Source: Phorcus lineatus
Taxonomy: Eukaryota; Mollusca; Gastropoda; Trochida; Trochidae
Assembly: GCA_921293015.1 (NCBI GenBank)
Contig: OV121092.1
Location: forward strand, 2,362,001-2,426,000
Direction: 5' to 3'
Length of the DNA stretch: 64,000 bases
Position 1 is the first letter of the stretch, and each line of letters opens with the position of its first letter. The notes under the pieces were generated by a model. The model ran no database searches. It was given only the letters and a program-made list of their open reading frames with translations, and was not told the origin of the DNA. This document shows, in pieces, positions 12,629 to 24,500 of the stretch. The position numbers and the translations under genes are program-made.

Positions 12629-12830
12629 GTGAGTGAGCGAGTTGTGAGGCTTAACGTGCTTTCAACAATTTTTTAGTTATTATGCACGTGGATGACAAGC
12701 ATCCAAAAGAGAGTGGACAGATCAGGGAGGAAGGATGAGGGTAAAGACGGTAAGAAAGCATAATGAAAGAAAGCAGGTTTTAGTAGGCCTCAAATTTGGT
12801 CTGGCTTCTACCCGTTCCAGCGAGGGTGAT
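12629..12830 (-). repeat. Family A retroposon, 5'-truncated
   Basis: GTGAGTGAGCGAGTTG tail, GCACGTGGATGACAAGCATC, GAGAGTGGACAGATCAGGGA, and CTCAAATTTGGTCTGGCTTC in family order. It ends before the 5' head. Confidence 0.8.
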
Positions 12831-13179
12831 TATAAAGTTGCACATGGCGGACATTTTGACTGCAAACGTCGAAACGAAACAGAACGTCGATCACACGAGG
12901 ACAGCCACTTAAACTAGCACTTCTAGCAAACAATTGTCTGTCTTTTCAGGGCAACTCACAATACTCTGTAATAATTTAAGTTTCCATTCGTAAGTTTATA
13001 CCTCCTTTATTCTTATGTGAAAACATTTTACGAAATTAATTTTACAATTTCCCTGAGATGTAAAATAATACGCTTTTTAAATACAAATTACATATTTCGA
13101 CCTCCAACAGTACACACTTAAAATCGAAGTGGGGTTGGCATCTCTGCATATAGTTAAAAACCATTAAGAAACTTACTGA

Positions 13180-13490
13180 GTGAGTTAGGGTTTTACGTGC
13201 TTTGAACAATATTTCAGTTATTAAACACGTGGACGACAAGCATCCAAAAGAGAGTGGACAGATCAGGGAGAAAGGGATCGATAGGATGAGGAAAAAGACG
13301 GAAAGAAAGGCATAGTGAGAGATAGAAAGCAGGATTTAGAAGGACTCAAATTTGGTCGACTTCTATCCGTCGACCTGTCCAGCTTGGGTGCCCCTACCAA
13401 GAGCATGTAAAATCCGGCTGGCATAGCTCTTGTGGTCCCTGAAGCACGCAAACCACCACACCACGATAAGGTATCGAGTCCAGTGGCGGG
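13180..13490 (-). repeat. Family A retroposon, near full length
   Basis: A 311-bp copy running from the tail (GTGAGTTAGGGTTTTACGTG) to the 5' head (AACCACCACACCACGATAAG, GTATCGAGTCCAGTGG). Imperfect 11-bp flanking repeats AAACTTACTGA (13169-13179) and AAAATTACTGA (13491-13501) agree at 10 of 11 bases, as expected for target-primed insertion. Confidence 0.88.
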
Positions 13491-13501
13491 AAAATTACTG
13501 A

Positions 13502-14323
13502 ATGATTTGAGTAACTGAATTAAAATTAATTAAAGTAGAATGGGATGAGTGTACAAGGACGGTTCTTGCAGAAATGTTTCCCAGAGATGATATGGCTAAA
13601 CTATGGCAGCTCTTGATCAAGTACCACAAGGATGACTTTCCTAATTTTAGCTGCCTTTGCCCTCGCATGCCCTACAAATACATCAGACTGTGCCCTCGCA
13701 TGCCCTACAAATACATCAGACTTTGAGAGATCTGACTTTAAAGTGTTTAAAATTACAATACTTCTCAACGGAGAGCAAATATTTATTCTGAAAAATGTGA
13801 TCAATTACTCAAAAAAATCAATATAAACATAAATAAAAAATCAATTAATCATGCTAGAAAAAGAGGTTTCTGTTTCTTCAAAAGTTGAAAGTCTTTAATC
13901 GATAGGATGAGAGAAAGACGGAAAGAAAGGCTTAGTGATAGATAGAAAGCTATCCAAATGCATCGTAAAACAGACTAAAGGGTACTGTAATGTCTACATT
14001 TACTTTGCACTTCTTAAGCAGGTAATTCACAATATGTTTATCCTAATTTCATTAAGAACTGTAAGATACCAGCTGACACTTTAATTTAGGAGGCTTATAC
14101 TTCAATAGAGTGGGATTTTTGTTATTTCAGCACCAGATAACAAGCGATATCGAATTCTATGCTTTTTTAATGTTTCAATGTGACATATAAAACAGCAAAA
14201 GCACGAGGTGGCAGCGATGGCATATGGCAGTACGACGCTCATTCCATCAAGTGTTTTATTCGCAAAATACCAGAGTTTAAAATTATATAAATACTTGTGC
14301 CAGTGTCATTGTTGTTCACACTG
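13502..14323. other. Mostly unassigned sequence
   Basis: Holds the 33-bp-period duplication at 13658-13722 and a family A scrap at 13896-13952 (GATAGGATGAGAGAAAGACG and GAAAGAAAGGC). Otherwise nothing recognised. Confidence 0.45.
13658..13722. repeat. Tandem duplication, 33-bp period
   Basis: Two copies of a 32-bp unit starting TGCCCTCGCATGCCC and ending ATACATCAGACT, separated by a single G. Confidence 0.9.
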
Positions 14324-14332
14324 CATCGATGT

Positions 14333-14597
14333 GAGTGAGGTGAGTTGGTGTTTAACCCCGCTTTCACTTTTATCGCGGCTGGCTATGCATTGCTGTGAAA
14401 CCTGCGAGCATCGGCTGGAACTAGCGACCCATGGGTGGTACTGCGCTGATTTCAGTGTAGCATTGCACCCAAACCTGACTGCGTATAGAACAGTTCTCTA
14501 CTGCAGACAAAGTTGCCGAGCCCCTGGCGGGATTCGAACCACGGACCTCCTGATCCGAAGCCGAACGCGCTAACTACTGCGCTATCCCGCCCCTTGC
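14333..14597 (-). repeat. Family C tRNA-derived SINE, full length
   Basis: On the minus strand the 5' head is tRNA-like. An A box TAGCGCAGTAG fits TRGYNNANNNG and a B box GGTTCGAATCC is a perfect match to the internal pol III promoter. The body follows, then a 3' end (GGTTAAACACCAACTCAC) and a short CTCA-type tail. Flanking 9-bp repeats CATCGATGT lie at 14324-14332 and 14598-14606. At 265 bp it is the only copy here with the complete head. Transcription would be by RNA polymerase III and mobilisation by a partner LINE. The head could be mistaken for a tRNA gene, but the body and flanking duplication argue for a SINE. Confidence 0.9.
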
Positions 14598-14606
14598 CAT
14601 CGATGT

Positions 14607-15304
14607 ATTCTTGTGTATCTTCATACTAACGTATATATTCTTCTATTTACAATTTATGTCTATGGACGTTTGGTGTTAAAAGTGCTCTGCGATGCCTCTT
14701 TGAAATTCAAATAAAATAGAAGCCATAATCCTTTCCACTCATATTGAAAACATAACCAAACAATATATGGAATAATGCTTTAAGGTTTATTTGTAGTTCA
14801 TGCTATATTGACAGTAAGCAGGATCGAGAGTTTGGCACAGTCGTATTATTTAAATCAGTTTGGAAACACAACAGAAAAGGGAATGGATCAACTTACGATT
14901 CAACTTCCTGAATAACATGCGTGTTGCTCAAATTGCACACATACGATAGACGTGCCTTAAACATACAATATCAATCTTATAAGTATAATTAAATATACCA
15001 CTGCCATCTGGTCGTGTTTCAACAGATCCGTTTCAAGTGCTTTTTATGTTTTGTAATTACAAAAAGACAGCTTACACTTCTTGCATAAAAGCAAATAAAC
15101 AACATGTCTCCTCTAAACCATTTATCATTGTTTAGACCCAAAGCTTTGAACTTGCACGAGGTCTTTATTTAGCCGTGTTTCCAGTGGTAAGGCATGTCCG
15201 TATGAATTATACCTTTGGCTCACAGCATTAGATGTCTCTTTATTAAAGAAGGAGGTTTATAGAACGCAACAAAGAAATGTCATAGGTTTAATACTTACTG
15301 TTAA
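14607..15304. other. Unassigned sequence
   Basis: No gene or shared repeat seen. Confidence 0.4.
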
Positions 15305-15419
15305 GTGAGTGAGTGAGTTAGGGTTTAACGTACTTTCAACAATGTTTCAGTTATTAAGCACGTGGATGACAAGCATCCAAAAGAGAGTGGACAGATCAAG
15401 GAGAAAGGGATCGACAGGA
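15305..15419 (-). repeat. Family A retroposon, 5'-truncated
   Basis: GTGAGTGAGTGAGTTAGGGT through GCACGTGGATGACAAGCATC to AAGGGATCGACAGG. Only about 115 bp of the 3' end is present. Confidence 0.8.
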
Positions 15420-16203
15420 ATACGATTCCTATCTATCAATTTTTCAAAGAAATAACCATCCCGACCTTTATTAACTTTACACATGATTAACAATTGATGA
15501 TATATTCCATGTTAAATTTTGAAGTTGATATTGAAAATGACGAATTAGGAAGAAAACCGAAATTCAGACCAGGGTATTTAGAATTGCATAATCTTTCTAT
15601 TATCAACAACTTACAGGATTAGCTAACTTATTTTACTGAGGCTTAAAATCAAGCAGGAATTATTTGTGGAATCCTTGTCGTTAGTTGAAAGTGCTGTTTT
15701 TCTGACAATGTCCTCTTATTTGAAGTCATTACATAGCAAATCTACAAACTACAGATTAATTTACGCAGTTGACAGAGTTTGGCAAGCACTTTCAGGTTCT
15801 AGGTACATTAATTGAACTAAAAATACCTATGAAAGCAACTTTCACAAGCATGTAAATTTAATACTGTGAAAGAACCTCTTACAAGCACACCAAGAAGGAA
15901 CGCCAATCAGTCTCAGAACACATCAGGGGCTGATGGATTTTATAATTATTAGTCGACCAGCGATAGAAAAAATACAGAACGATATAAATTGAAGGAATAT
16001 ATTCAGTTGGTATGGTCTACCCATCTGACGTCTAAGAAGAGAGGCGTCTTTGGTACATACATGTTAAATTAATTCAGTTTACCTCAAATCAAAATACATT
16101 TTAGGGGCAGTAGCACGTACTTTTAAGAAATAAATTAGTTAATTCAAGAAAACGAAAATAGCAAGTCAATATTTGGTTATAAGAAAGGCAGTTCCAAAAC
16201 AAG
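15420..16203. other. Unassigned sequence with a family D scrap
   Basis: A single family D end, AGGGGCAGTAGCACGT, lies at about 16103-16118 without its inverted partner. Nothing else recognised. Confidence 0.45.
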
Positions 16204-16520
16204 CAAGCTGCTGCATCAGCGTAATTGAAACCGCTGATGGAGCTCCTTCCATATACCCTGATCTCTTCCTAGCCAAATCCCTCGTACGACTGGTGCGGCT
16301 GTTGTTATTTCAGCCAATGAAATGTCGTTATCCAAAGAGCTTGAAGCTACTGTTTTGAACTTAACGGAATTTTCCATCCGAGTTGTGCCGCTGTTGCTAA
16401 TACGAGTCGTCTCATTGGCTGGTTAGATAGCTAGCGTTACGAGGCTTTAGGTCTAAAGGATATCAGGGTATATGGAAGGAGCTCGATCAACGGATTTAAT
16501 TACGCTGATGAAGCAGAATG
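16204..16520. mobile_element. Family B long-TIR MITE
   Basis: Left arm contains GCATCAGCGTAATTGAAACC and TCCTTCCATATACCCTGAT. The right arm is its inverted copy, ending CGCTGATGAAGCAGAATG. A perfect 9-bp duplication CAAAACAAG flanks it (16195-16203 and 16521-16529). Confidence 0.9.
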
Positions 16521-16529
16521 CAAAACAAG

Positions 16530-16909
16530 CGTCCTATGATTTGTTTGAATGAGACTGTTGAGGCAGTGGTCATTATTTCACTACTTTACTTCTTTCACTG
16601 TTACCAATGTCCAATTTATTTAAATATCTTAACAAAAAGAACATTTCTTGATTATGTTACGACAAAATGTTTTATGACCATATTAGGATTTCCCCAAATA
16701 AATTTCGCTAAGACTCGTTGTCATATAAGGAGAATTAAACGGAAACTAGTATAACATCCTGCAACAAAAACGGAACAACCCGGATGGAAAAATCTTTAGA
16801 GTTCAAGCTGGAAGCTTAAAGCTCCTTAATTAATGGCATTAGCTGAAAAATTTACAGGTGAGCATAGCCACAAATATCAAGCCGCCAACTACATGAATGA
16901 TTTAGCCCG
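16530..16909. other. Unassigned sequence
   Basis: A 78-codon frame at 16518-16754 starts inside the MITE end and has no recognisable domain. Confidence 0.35.
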
Positions 16910-16918
16910 CAAGAGATC

Positions 16919-17130
16919 CATCCTGCTTCATCAGCGTAATAATCCGCTGATCGTGCTCCTTCCATATACCCTGATGTCCGTTAATTAGGCCTAAAGCCTC
17001 GTCGCTAGTTATCTTACCAGCCAATGAGACGACTCGCATCCAGCAACGTGAACATTAAGCCACGCCAGCCGTACGATGGATTTGGCTCGAAAGAGATCAG
17101 GGTATTCAATTACGCTGATGTAGCAGGATG
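16919..17130. mobile_element. Family B MITE, deletion derivative
   Basis: Starts CATCCTGCTTCATCAGCG and ends CGCTGATGTAGCAGGATG, with the middle in the opposite orientation to the 16204 copy. Perfect 9-bp duplication CAAGAGATC at 16910-16918 and 17131-17139. Confidence 0.9.
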
Positions 17131-17139
17131 CAAGAGATC

Positions 17140-17893
17140 AAGGTGCTAGCATAAATGCTATACAAATGTCAACAACATTATTCAAAATTAACATCATTGG
17201 TAGAAACTGAAAGAGAATAGTTATATATATGCATTTGATTAGGAGATGTATTCTGTTCAGGAAATTTATTTCCATGATCAAAAGTTTCATATTCAATTAT
17301 TGACGAACCTAAACCCTTTTTCAGAAAGTAAAATCTATTACTTAGTTTAGTTCAGGATTTACAGAACGTCAAGGAATTACGAACTTTATTATTAATATAA
17401 TAAGCACCTATTCAGTAAATATATTTTGCAGTTAATGAGTTGCAGTTGTAAGTAATAAGATATAATGTGATTTCTACCTTATTATGGTTTACTCTTGTGT
17501 TGGGCACTTTGTTTTGAAATGCAATTTAAACTGAGCTATAAGAACAAATTAACATCATCTGCTGGAAGGTTTCTAGTATTACAGGGATACGCACTCTTTT
17601 GTGCTTGTTCCTATATTTTTTACTTTAACTAGAATTCGCGGTATTAATAACAAAGTAAATTTGCATCTGCATTTACATTCGATTTCTTCTTAAAAGCTGA
17701 TATTTATGTCCGTAGAGAATAAATTATTATACAGCAAAAACATTCGGAAATCATATTTTGTTCGGTTTTATGTATGATTCATAATCGGTTCATTTAATTT
17801 AACATTGCATTCGTTAACTTGAAAAGACATTATCAAAGTACGAGTTGCAAGAACATATCTGTCTTATGGCTTTATTAAAGTGAATGTGATTTT
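17140..17893. other. Unassigned AT-rich sequence
   Basis: No gene or shared repeat recognised. Confidence 0.4.
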
Positions 17894-18001
17894 TTTAATT
17901 ACCAGACCACCACTGGATTCTATACCTTAACGTGGTGTGGTGGTTTGCGTGGTTCAGAGACCCCGAGAGCTACAGTACAGCAATAAAGAAACATACCCCG
18001 T

Positions 18002-18136
18002 ATCTAGAAACACACTAGAAACACACTAGATACGCACTAGAAACTTTCTAGAACGTATCTAGAAACTTTCTAGAACGTAACTAGAAACTTTCTAGAACGT
18101 ATCTAGAAACTTTCTAGAAATTTCTAGAAATTTCGA
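18002..18136. repeat. Left TTCTAGAA array, heat-shock-element-like
   Basis: Twelve CTAGA units in 135 bp, spaced mostly 10-14 bp. At 18112-18134 the motif runs without gaps as TTC-2-GAA-2-TTC-2-GAA-2-TTC, five alternating pentamers, which meets the textbook heat-shock factor site. Other units have 3-bp gaps. Function is inference only. Confidence 0.8.
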
Positions 18137-18957
18137 GTTTTCACTCTTTTCAAAATATTCAAAAATTATAACCTGATTCAAAATCCTCATGTTTACTTTG
18201 CCTAATGTGAAATTTTGAACAAGATTGCATCAATAGAAAGAGAGATAATTAATATTGAACTTTAAATCTTCCTCGTTTTAACGCGCCTCTTACCGCTGCA
18301 CAAGGGTCAATCTATATATAGCGCACGCCCGTATATTAGCACCTCACTGATCGGCGCTAATTAGATCGCTTGTATTCAAGATGTTCCGACGCATGTTGTT
18401 TGTTTTTGTTGTCGTTACAATATAACACTTATATGTAATATACAACTTTGCAATAAAGCATTAATAAAAGAAGTAATTATAGTTGACATAACTTATATAC
18501 ATTGCGATTGCCTTTTTATAAATAATGTATGCGAGTTTATGAAGGAAGAGGCATTGGGAACATGTGTAAATCTGTCACTACATGAATTATATTATGGTTT
18601 AAACATATTTTATTTCATTATATAAATGTCGCTTCTTAACAAATATACTATTACATAAAAAGTGACGTACATATGGACGAATGAATACATACATACAGTA
18701 AACAGGACACTATAGATGCATGATTATGTTAGACACTTTTCAATGAAACAATAGAAATTTACAAACTTATTTCATACCGCTGATAACTACATAACTACAT
18801 GTTGTTTAATTGTTTCAGCAAGGCAGGGCACATAGGAAAACGTTTTTTGAATTCCGAAAATCTTTTTGATAAAGTGATAAAATTATTAACAGATTTCAAT
18901 AGTCCTTGGTTAGCCTCTTGTGATGAGCTCGGGTGACCAAATAGAATTGACGACAGA
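18137..18957. other. Interior of the 8.3-kb element, left side
   Basis: No coding feature seen. A relatively GC-rich patch at about 18280-18370 contains a TATATATA run. No proof of promoter use. Confidence 0.35.
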
Positions 18958-19161
18958 TTAAACCCTTTTGGAAAGAAATATGCCTTTTAGTTTTGTGTCA
19001 TCAACATTTGGACAGGTGATGAAGGAATGTAAGGCGTTTTCAAAGTGATAGCCACTGTCACATATAAATCTGGTATAATCCATTAAGATCACTACACCCA
19101 AGTCGAATATGAAAAGAATATATTTTGATAGAGAATCCCAGTTGTAATAACTTCTATGCAA
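18958..19161 (-). pseudogene. LINE reverse transcriptase C-terminal scrap
   Basis: Minus-strand translation contains ICDSGYHFENALHSFITCP, the C...H...C arrangement found at the very C-terminus of many non-LTR retrotransposon polymerases downstream of the RT domain. The first cysteine pair is broken (C-D-S for C-x-C). Only 67 codons are open and no RT catalytic motif is present. It is a short decayed relic. The clade cannot be assigned. Confidence 0.5.
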
Positions 19162-19489
19162 TCCTTAAAAAGTCCTAAAGCCTAAAGAAAACTGCTTACC
19201 ATATGATGTTTTTATCATTCAATACTAAAAGGAAAATGCCTACGCTAACCAACTTAAAAATGCGAGGTTTTGTAAAAGAAGCATGAAATGCAAGTGTGCC
19301 TACAGAAATCGGTTTTTTATATAATGCGCGAAGTAGAACAATCGTTCCGCAATATAACATTATCACTTGATGGATAAACTTTTTATTACATATAAAAACG
19401 GCATAGCAATTGTGAACAAGCTTGTTAATATATCAAAACATCTCTCAAGACAATGTTCTGCAAGTGCCCAAAATAAAAAAAGTGATTAC

Positions 19490-20400
19490 GCTAAATTAAT
19501 AATGTGTATGTTAAGTTAACAACATAAAGGCATACATATATACAAAGTTATCTTTAACATGTTTAAAGACAGCTGTTATGGTCTGGTTCAGTGTGTCTTA
19601 CACACTGTGAATAAAACCGCATTTGAGTTAACTATTTCTCAGGGAAATTTTAAGGGAAATCTCATGATGATACAATCGAAGATTGATTTAAAATTTTCAT
19701 TATTTCATTAATATCGACAGGGGATTCACCTTGCGCGACATGCGTTCCGATATGGGTTTCAGATCATCAATGGATAAGAATCATAAGGACTTAAAAAATG
19801 ATATTTACAAACCTGGCAGTGCCGGTTAACGTATTTACCACTCTTACAGAGAAAGGGGCACCAACGTTCTGTGCCATCAGTAATGATCAGTAATGATTCA
19901 CTTCAGTAAAAGTACAATAAAAAATATCTCGTCCTAATGCTGAAATGACTTATCGTTATTTTTTTTTTCGTCAATTCAGAGTAGATGGATACATGCTATT
20001 GACATTAATAAGATAATGAAATTAAAATATATAGTTGGATTAAGATTGAACATAATTAAAACAGCATAATTTACATTTTGTCATAGATATGATATCATAT
20101 TCCACCTAGTTTATCAGACACTATACCATGCATGAACGAACCGGTTACGCGTAATTCAACAATGATGTTATCTAATTAATCAACCAGCCAGCGAGGCATA
20201 CAGCAATAAAACACAGCTGTCTCGGAACGGGAAATGACAATAAAGATATTATGTAAGAGATTGCCGACATAACATAGTTTATAGCACTTCAAGGAAGTAA
20301 TATAGTAATATAGTACATTCACTGTAATCTCGCTCTTCTCCCATGTCTTCAGTTGACGAGCTGGAATAAACATTGTCAATACACTTCCTCTCTAAGTCTG
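19490..20400 (-). repeat. Interspersed repeat, inverted relative to 29845-31115
   Basis: The reverse complement matches the interior of the TTAA element segment by segment: GATTGTATCATCATGAGAT, AGTTAACTCAAATGCGGTTT-like, GTGTAAGACACACT, GCTGGCTGGTTGAT, GACAGCTGTG and TAGAGAGGAAGTG. The other copy has two extra pieces: a (CTGT)n-tailed insertion and a 258-bp tandem duplication. Confidence 0.85.
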
Positions 20401-20559
20401 TTTTATTTGTTTATGAGTGTATGAGGAGAACTTTTAGGTGCCCAGTTAAAAAATAACATCTTCTCACAATCCGCTTACCGCTCGTTATTGAACTAAGCTT
20501 TTCCCAGAGTCTAGCTACATATTCCACCGATCGGCAGAAAATCACACAAGTGTAATTCG

Positions 20560-21115
20560 ATGGATCGCCAAACAGTATTTATGAACAAACTTATAAAAAC
20601 CTGTCGCAACGTAGACATGTCTAAATTGACAACGTTCTTCAAAAGGAAGAATAATTTCGCGCCTGAATATCTATGTAACCTTCTACCTACAGCACCTAAC
20701 AATAACGACAAACTCAGAAAATGCATCCGCCCGAACAGTAAAATGTAGGACAGCGTTATATGCAAGAATGTTTTACCTGACACAATAAAACTATGGAATT
20801 CTTTAACTCCTGACATGCAAAGTATTGATACATTATCCGGTTTCAAAAATTCTGTTCAAGGACCTAGCAATAAAATTGTTAATTTATATTTAAACTATGG
20901 TCCATGAATTTGCTAGATTATCCACTCTCGCCCGCTGTGGTAACTTGAAGATACCAACTTGAACGCTTATAAGTTAAACCAGGGACCTTATATACACCTG
21001 TATATAAGGTCCCTGGTTAAACAGACATATCATTGAAAGCCCGGCCTGTTCCTGTGGTCATCGAGTCAAAAACGCTGTTCACTATTTCTTCACATGCCAA
21101 AATTACATAGAATAA
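20560..21115 (+). pseudogene. LINE reverse transcriptase C-terminal remnant
   Basis: Plus-strand translation gives a fragment with NNDKLRKCIRPNSKM, a stop, then DTIKLWNSLTPDM and a following SGFK. This is the conserved tail of Jockey/CR1-group LINE polymerases just after the thumb. Further on, in another frame, comes CSCGHRVKNAVHYFFTC, the C-terminal cysteine/histidine motif. Frameshifts, stops and a 42-bp palindrome (20977-21018) interrupt it. The RT catalytic core is absent, so it is a 5'-truncated decayed copy. It lies in the interior of the 8.3-kb element. Confidence 0.65.
20977..21018. repeat. Perfect 20-bp inverted repeat with 2-bp loop
   Basis: Left arm AACCAGGGACCTTATATACA (20977-20996), spacer CC, right arm its exact complement (20999-21018). 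It sits inside the LINE remnant. Confidence 0.97.
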
Positions 21116-21413
21116 AGACAGAAATCATTCTTTTATCTGAAAGAATTTAGTATAAAAACAGTTCTACGGGGATGTACATCGCTCTCATTACTATATTGTT
21201 GAATTCTCTTCATCATACATAATGAAATATGATCGACTTTACATTTCATAATGACTGCCAAACAAACGAAGAAATGTTATATATGCATAACCACTTTCTT
21301 TGAACCTATGATCACAATAAGATACGTGTAACTATCACAAAACTTTATATGCTATATGTCATTGCTTCGGGGTGGCCTTAAATAAGCACGTTGGAGCTTG
21401 TTTGACAATCAAT

Positions 21414-21599
21414 TCATGAATTGTACATTTTCATGAATATAAATGTTTCAATAAAAACAAGCATCTCATCTTCAACACTATCGGTACAGTTAAAACACTC
21501 CCTCATTAAACGAGAAGATTTACATAACGCTAACGTTGTTTCAAGTTTTATCGGTGCAACACAGCTTATGACCAAAACTAACGATCGTCGGTAACGCAT
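21414..21599 (-). pseudogene. Possible LINE C-terminal fragment
   Basis: A 61-codon minus-strand frame contains CFNCTDSVEDEM, reminiscent of the C-x2-C...VEDE motif that precedes a His in some LINE C-termini. The expected His and final Cys are not seen. It could be chance, so confidence is low. Confidence 0.3.
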
Positions 21600-24500
21600 T
21601 TTGGATACATATTTCTATGCTGTAGTCTTTCATGACTTTGTTTAGGCACAATTTATTAACTCCCCTGCCACTCACGCTGACACCCTCTTATATCTCCCAC
21701 ACCGTTATATACACCATTTGACGCTGGATACCCTGAACGGAGTCTTGTCCGTCGTGGAACTACACGATTATAAGAGATTCCCAAAATTATTCATTTGACG
21801 TATTTGTATGTTTCGATATTAATAACCGTTTTAAGATGTCGAAGATAGACATGACAGGTATGAAAGTTCAACAACTGTTCATTCATCGTTACAAGTAACT
21901 TTGTATGGTTTGATTTTGTAGAAAGTCAAATACACCGTTCGTTCATTAATTGCATAAAAGTGAATGAAAATAGTAACCGTATATGTTTATGTCGAGGCGT
22001 GATATACCATTTATATTTTATATAACGAATTATATTACTTTGATTCTGATAAATGTGTTTAAAACTGCAGCCTCTACCGTCCCATGGTAATAAATATGTC
22101 CCCTGTCGTAGACTGAATTGCGTAACATGATTAGGCGCAGTCGTCTTCGGCAAAAGATGAGCATTCCCGTCTATGTCTGGATAGCCCGGTTGTGTATTGT
22201 AGAATACACTGTTAATTCAAACTGAAACCTATGAAATTCCGACATATGCTTTCCAGGTTACTTCTCCGTAACACTTTCCTGTTCGGGAGATACGGTTCAC
22301 TGAATAAATTGCACATAAAACAATAATTATTATTGCAGTTACTCGTCATCATTCCTTTACAAACCTTTCGTATTTGAAAAAGTGAAAAAGATAGTAAGTC
22401 TTGAAAAATCCCGTTAAGCATTGAACGACTTTACATGTTTGTTTTTCGCCATAACTTACACAGTCGAACAAACTTCAACTTAAACTCACAAGTTACATGA
22501 TAGTACTGACGCTATGTCTTGTTGATTTCTTTTTTTGGTTAAAGGGGCACAACAATTGTTGTTGGAGTCAAATATGTCAAGTAAGTAGTGGTGGTTTATG
22601 AAATTCAGCATCCCGATGTTTATAAGTTAAGTATAGCGATAATAAGAAATTTTCAGTCGTAATGTGTGATCAAAAAACGGACAATGGCGTGCGACATTGA
22701 GCAAAACATTATCTTGGAAACTTAATTACAGCAGACAAAAATACAAATATGGGTTTGTAGTGTTTAATAAGTGTTGAGTAATGAACATGTAAATGTGACC
22801 AAAAAGTTTTTAACATACATATGGCCGTTTCCAAATTTAAAAACAGTAAAACATGTCTTGATTTTGGCATTTTAGAGATAGAAATAAATGTTTAGGGAGA
22901 CGATTAGAACCTTACTAAGGACCCATGGTCTTTGAGCTATTATCTGTGTAATATGAAAACCCATAATACATACTCTGTGTTACTTTAAAATGACTGTTTG
23001 AAAACTTACAAAACATGTCATATTCTAATGTAGATTTCTAACACCGACGTTACCAGTAAAGCGGTTATACATCTGAATCCATTTTTCTACATGAAATCGA
23101 AAGGGGAAAAGGAATGTAATTTCTACTTTGTTCCTATCAATACGCAGAAACTATCGACAGTAAATGGATTATCTCTATGTTGTTTTCTTACATAATTAAA
23201 TGCATACAAAAATATGTGAATAACATAATACTGCGTACATGTCATTATGACTGAGTTGTTACTAAATTATAATACAAATTGATATGTATCACATGGACAT
23301 AAAATACCGTTATAGTTGAAAACATTATTGATTTATAACATATTAAATTGTAATTGTGTAATTGTGTATAAGGGTTTAAAGCAGCAACTTCCACAAATTA
23401 AAAAATACTTCCTAAGATTATCCGTAGAAAGACATGCACATAATTTGCTTGTAATTTAATTAAGCCGATAAATTGAACAAATTAATAAAGGCGTTTCAAC
23501 AGTCTGTATAAAGATCGAGCATACTAGTGTCACGCCCAAGGCATTGTAGTCGCACATGTGCGCGCACACTATAAACAAAGATGACGGCGAGGGAAAAGAA
23601 AAGCTTAAGACTAACTAGAACGGCGACAAGTTGACAATTGCTTAGTTTAAACTGCGAATACTTTCATGATTGAATTAAACGTCAAAAGCGCATGCTTGCT
23701 TACACCTAGAAAACCCTTTTTTCTCAACATTCCGATATGTCATTATGTACGTGTAAACGTTGCCTTCATATTTTCATGTAGAGACAGAGAACTAACTCTT
23801 ACAATCTTTTCATTTTTTATAGAGCAAGCAGAGGTTATTTGCATAAGTCAGTCCCCCTACAAACAATTCAATTATAATATCTAAGTCTTTGAAGAAACGA
23901 GGGTATTTTTGATTTGCATATTTACTTCAAATATGTCCTATATCAAACCAACAAGAATGTTTTTCTTTGTTTTTTGTTTCATTCAACTAATTGTTTCGTA
24001 ACGTTTTTGTTTATTATTTGCACTAATGTTAAGTTTACAGATTGAATATTACGAACTGAGAGAAGAAACGTAATTTGCTAATTCCTTTTGCATATATTCT
24101 AAGGTGTCTTGGTACGCAAGAAAGGAAAATCCGCGTAACGACGGCACAATTCCATAGCTCGTATGATTGGGTGTCTTTAGAACATAACCTTTCTTTGCTC
24201 AGTTGTCCTCCCCCGCCCAATCTGTATTCTTATTACGTAATGAGAGGTTTGTAAAGCCACTTGCCGCTCTATTAATAAAAATGTGTAATAGACGAAAACA
24301 CGCTATTAGCCAAAATATAACTTAAACAACTTAAATAACCTTAAACTCTTGTATATGTTTGTATTTAAATGTACATCTATATTTTATACATGACTATTTT
24401 AAGATGTTCATGTGTCTCATAGGCCTTATGGCCGGGTAGTACGATCTTTTACGGATTTTACTACACGTTGTACCCAATCGACAAAATGTACCACGTGACA

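Noticed and set aside
14515-14597. tRNA gene on the minus strand
   Set aside because: Promoter boxes are good, but this is the head of a SINE with body, tail and 9-bp duplication.
20511-20846. 111-codon minus-strand frame
   Set aside because: Antisense to the LINE remnant on the plus strand.
23580-23640. Possible first exon (ATGACGGCGAGGG in a GC-richer patch)
   Set aside because: Open for only 17 codons before a stop, with no splice donor or downstream exon that could be supported.
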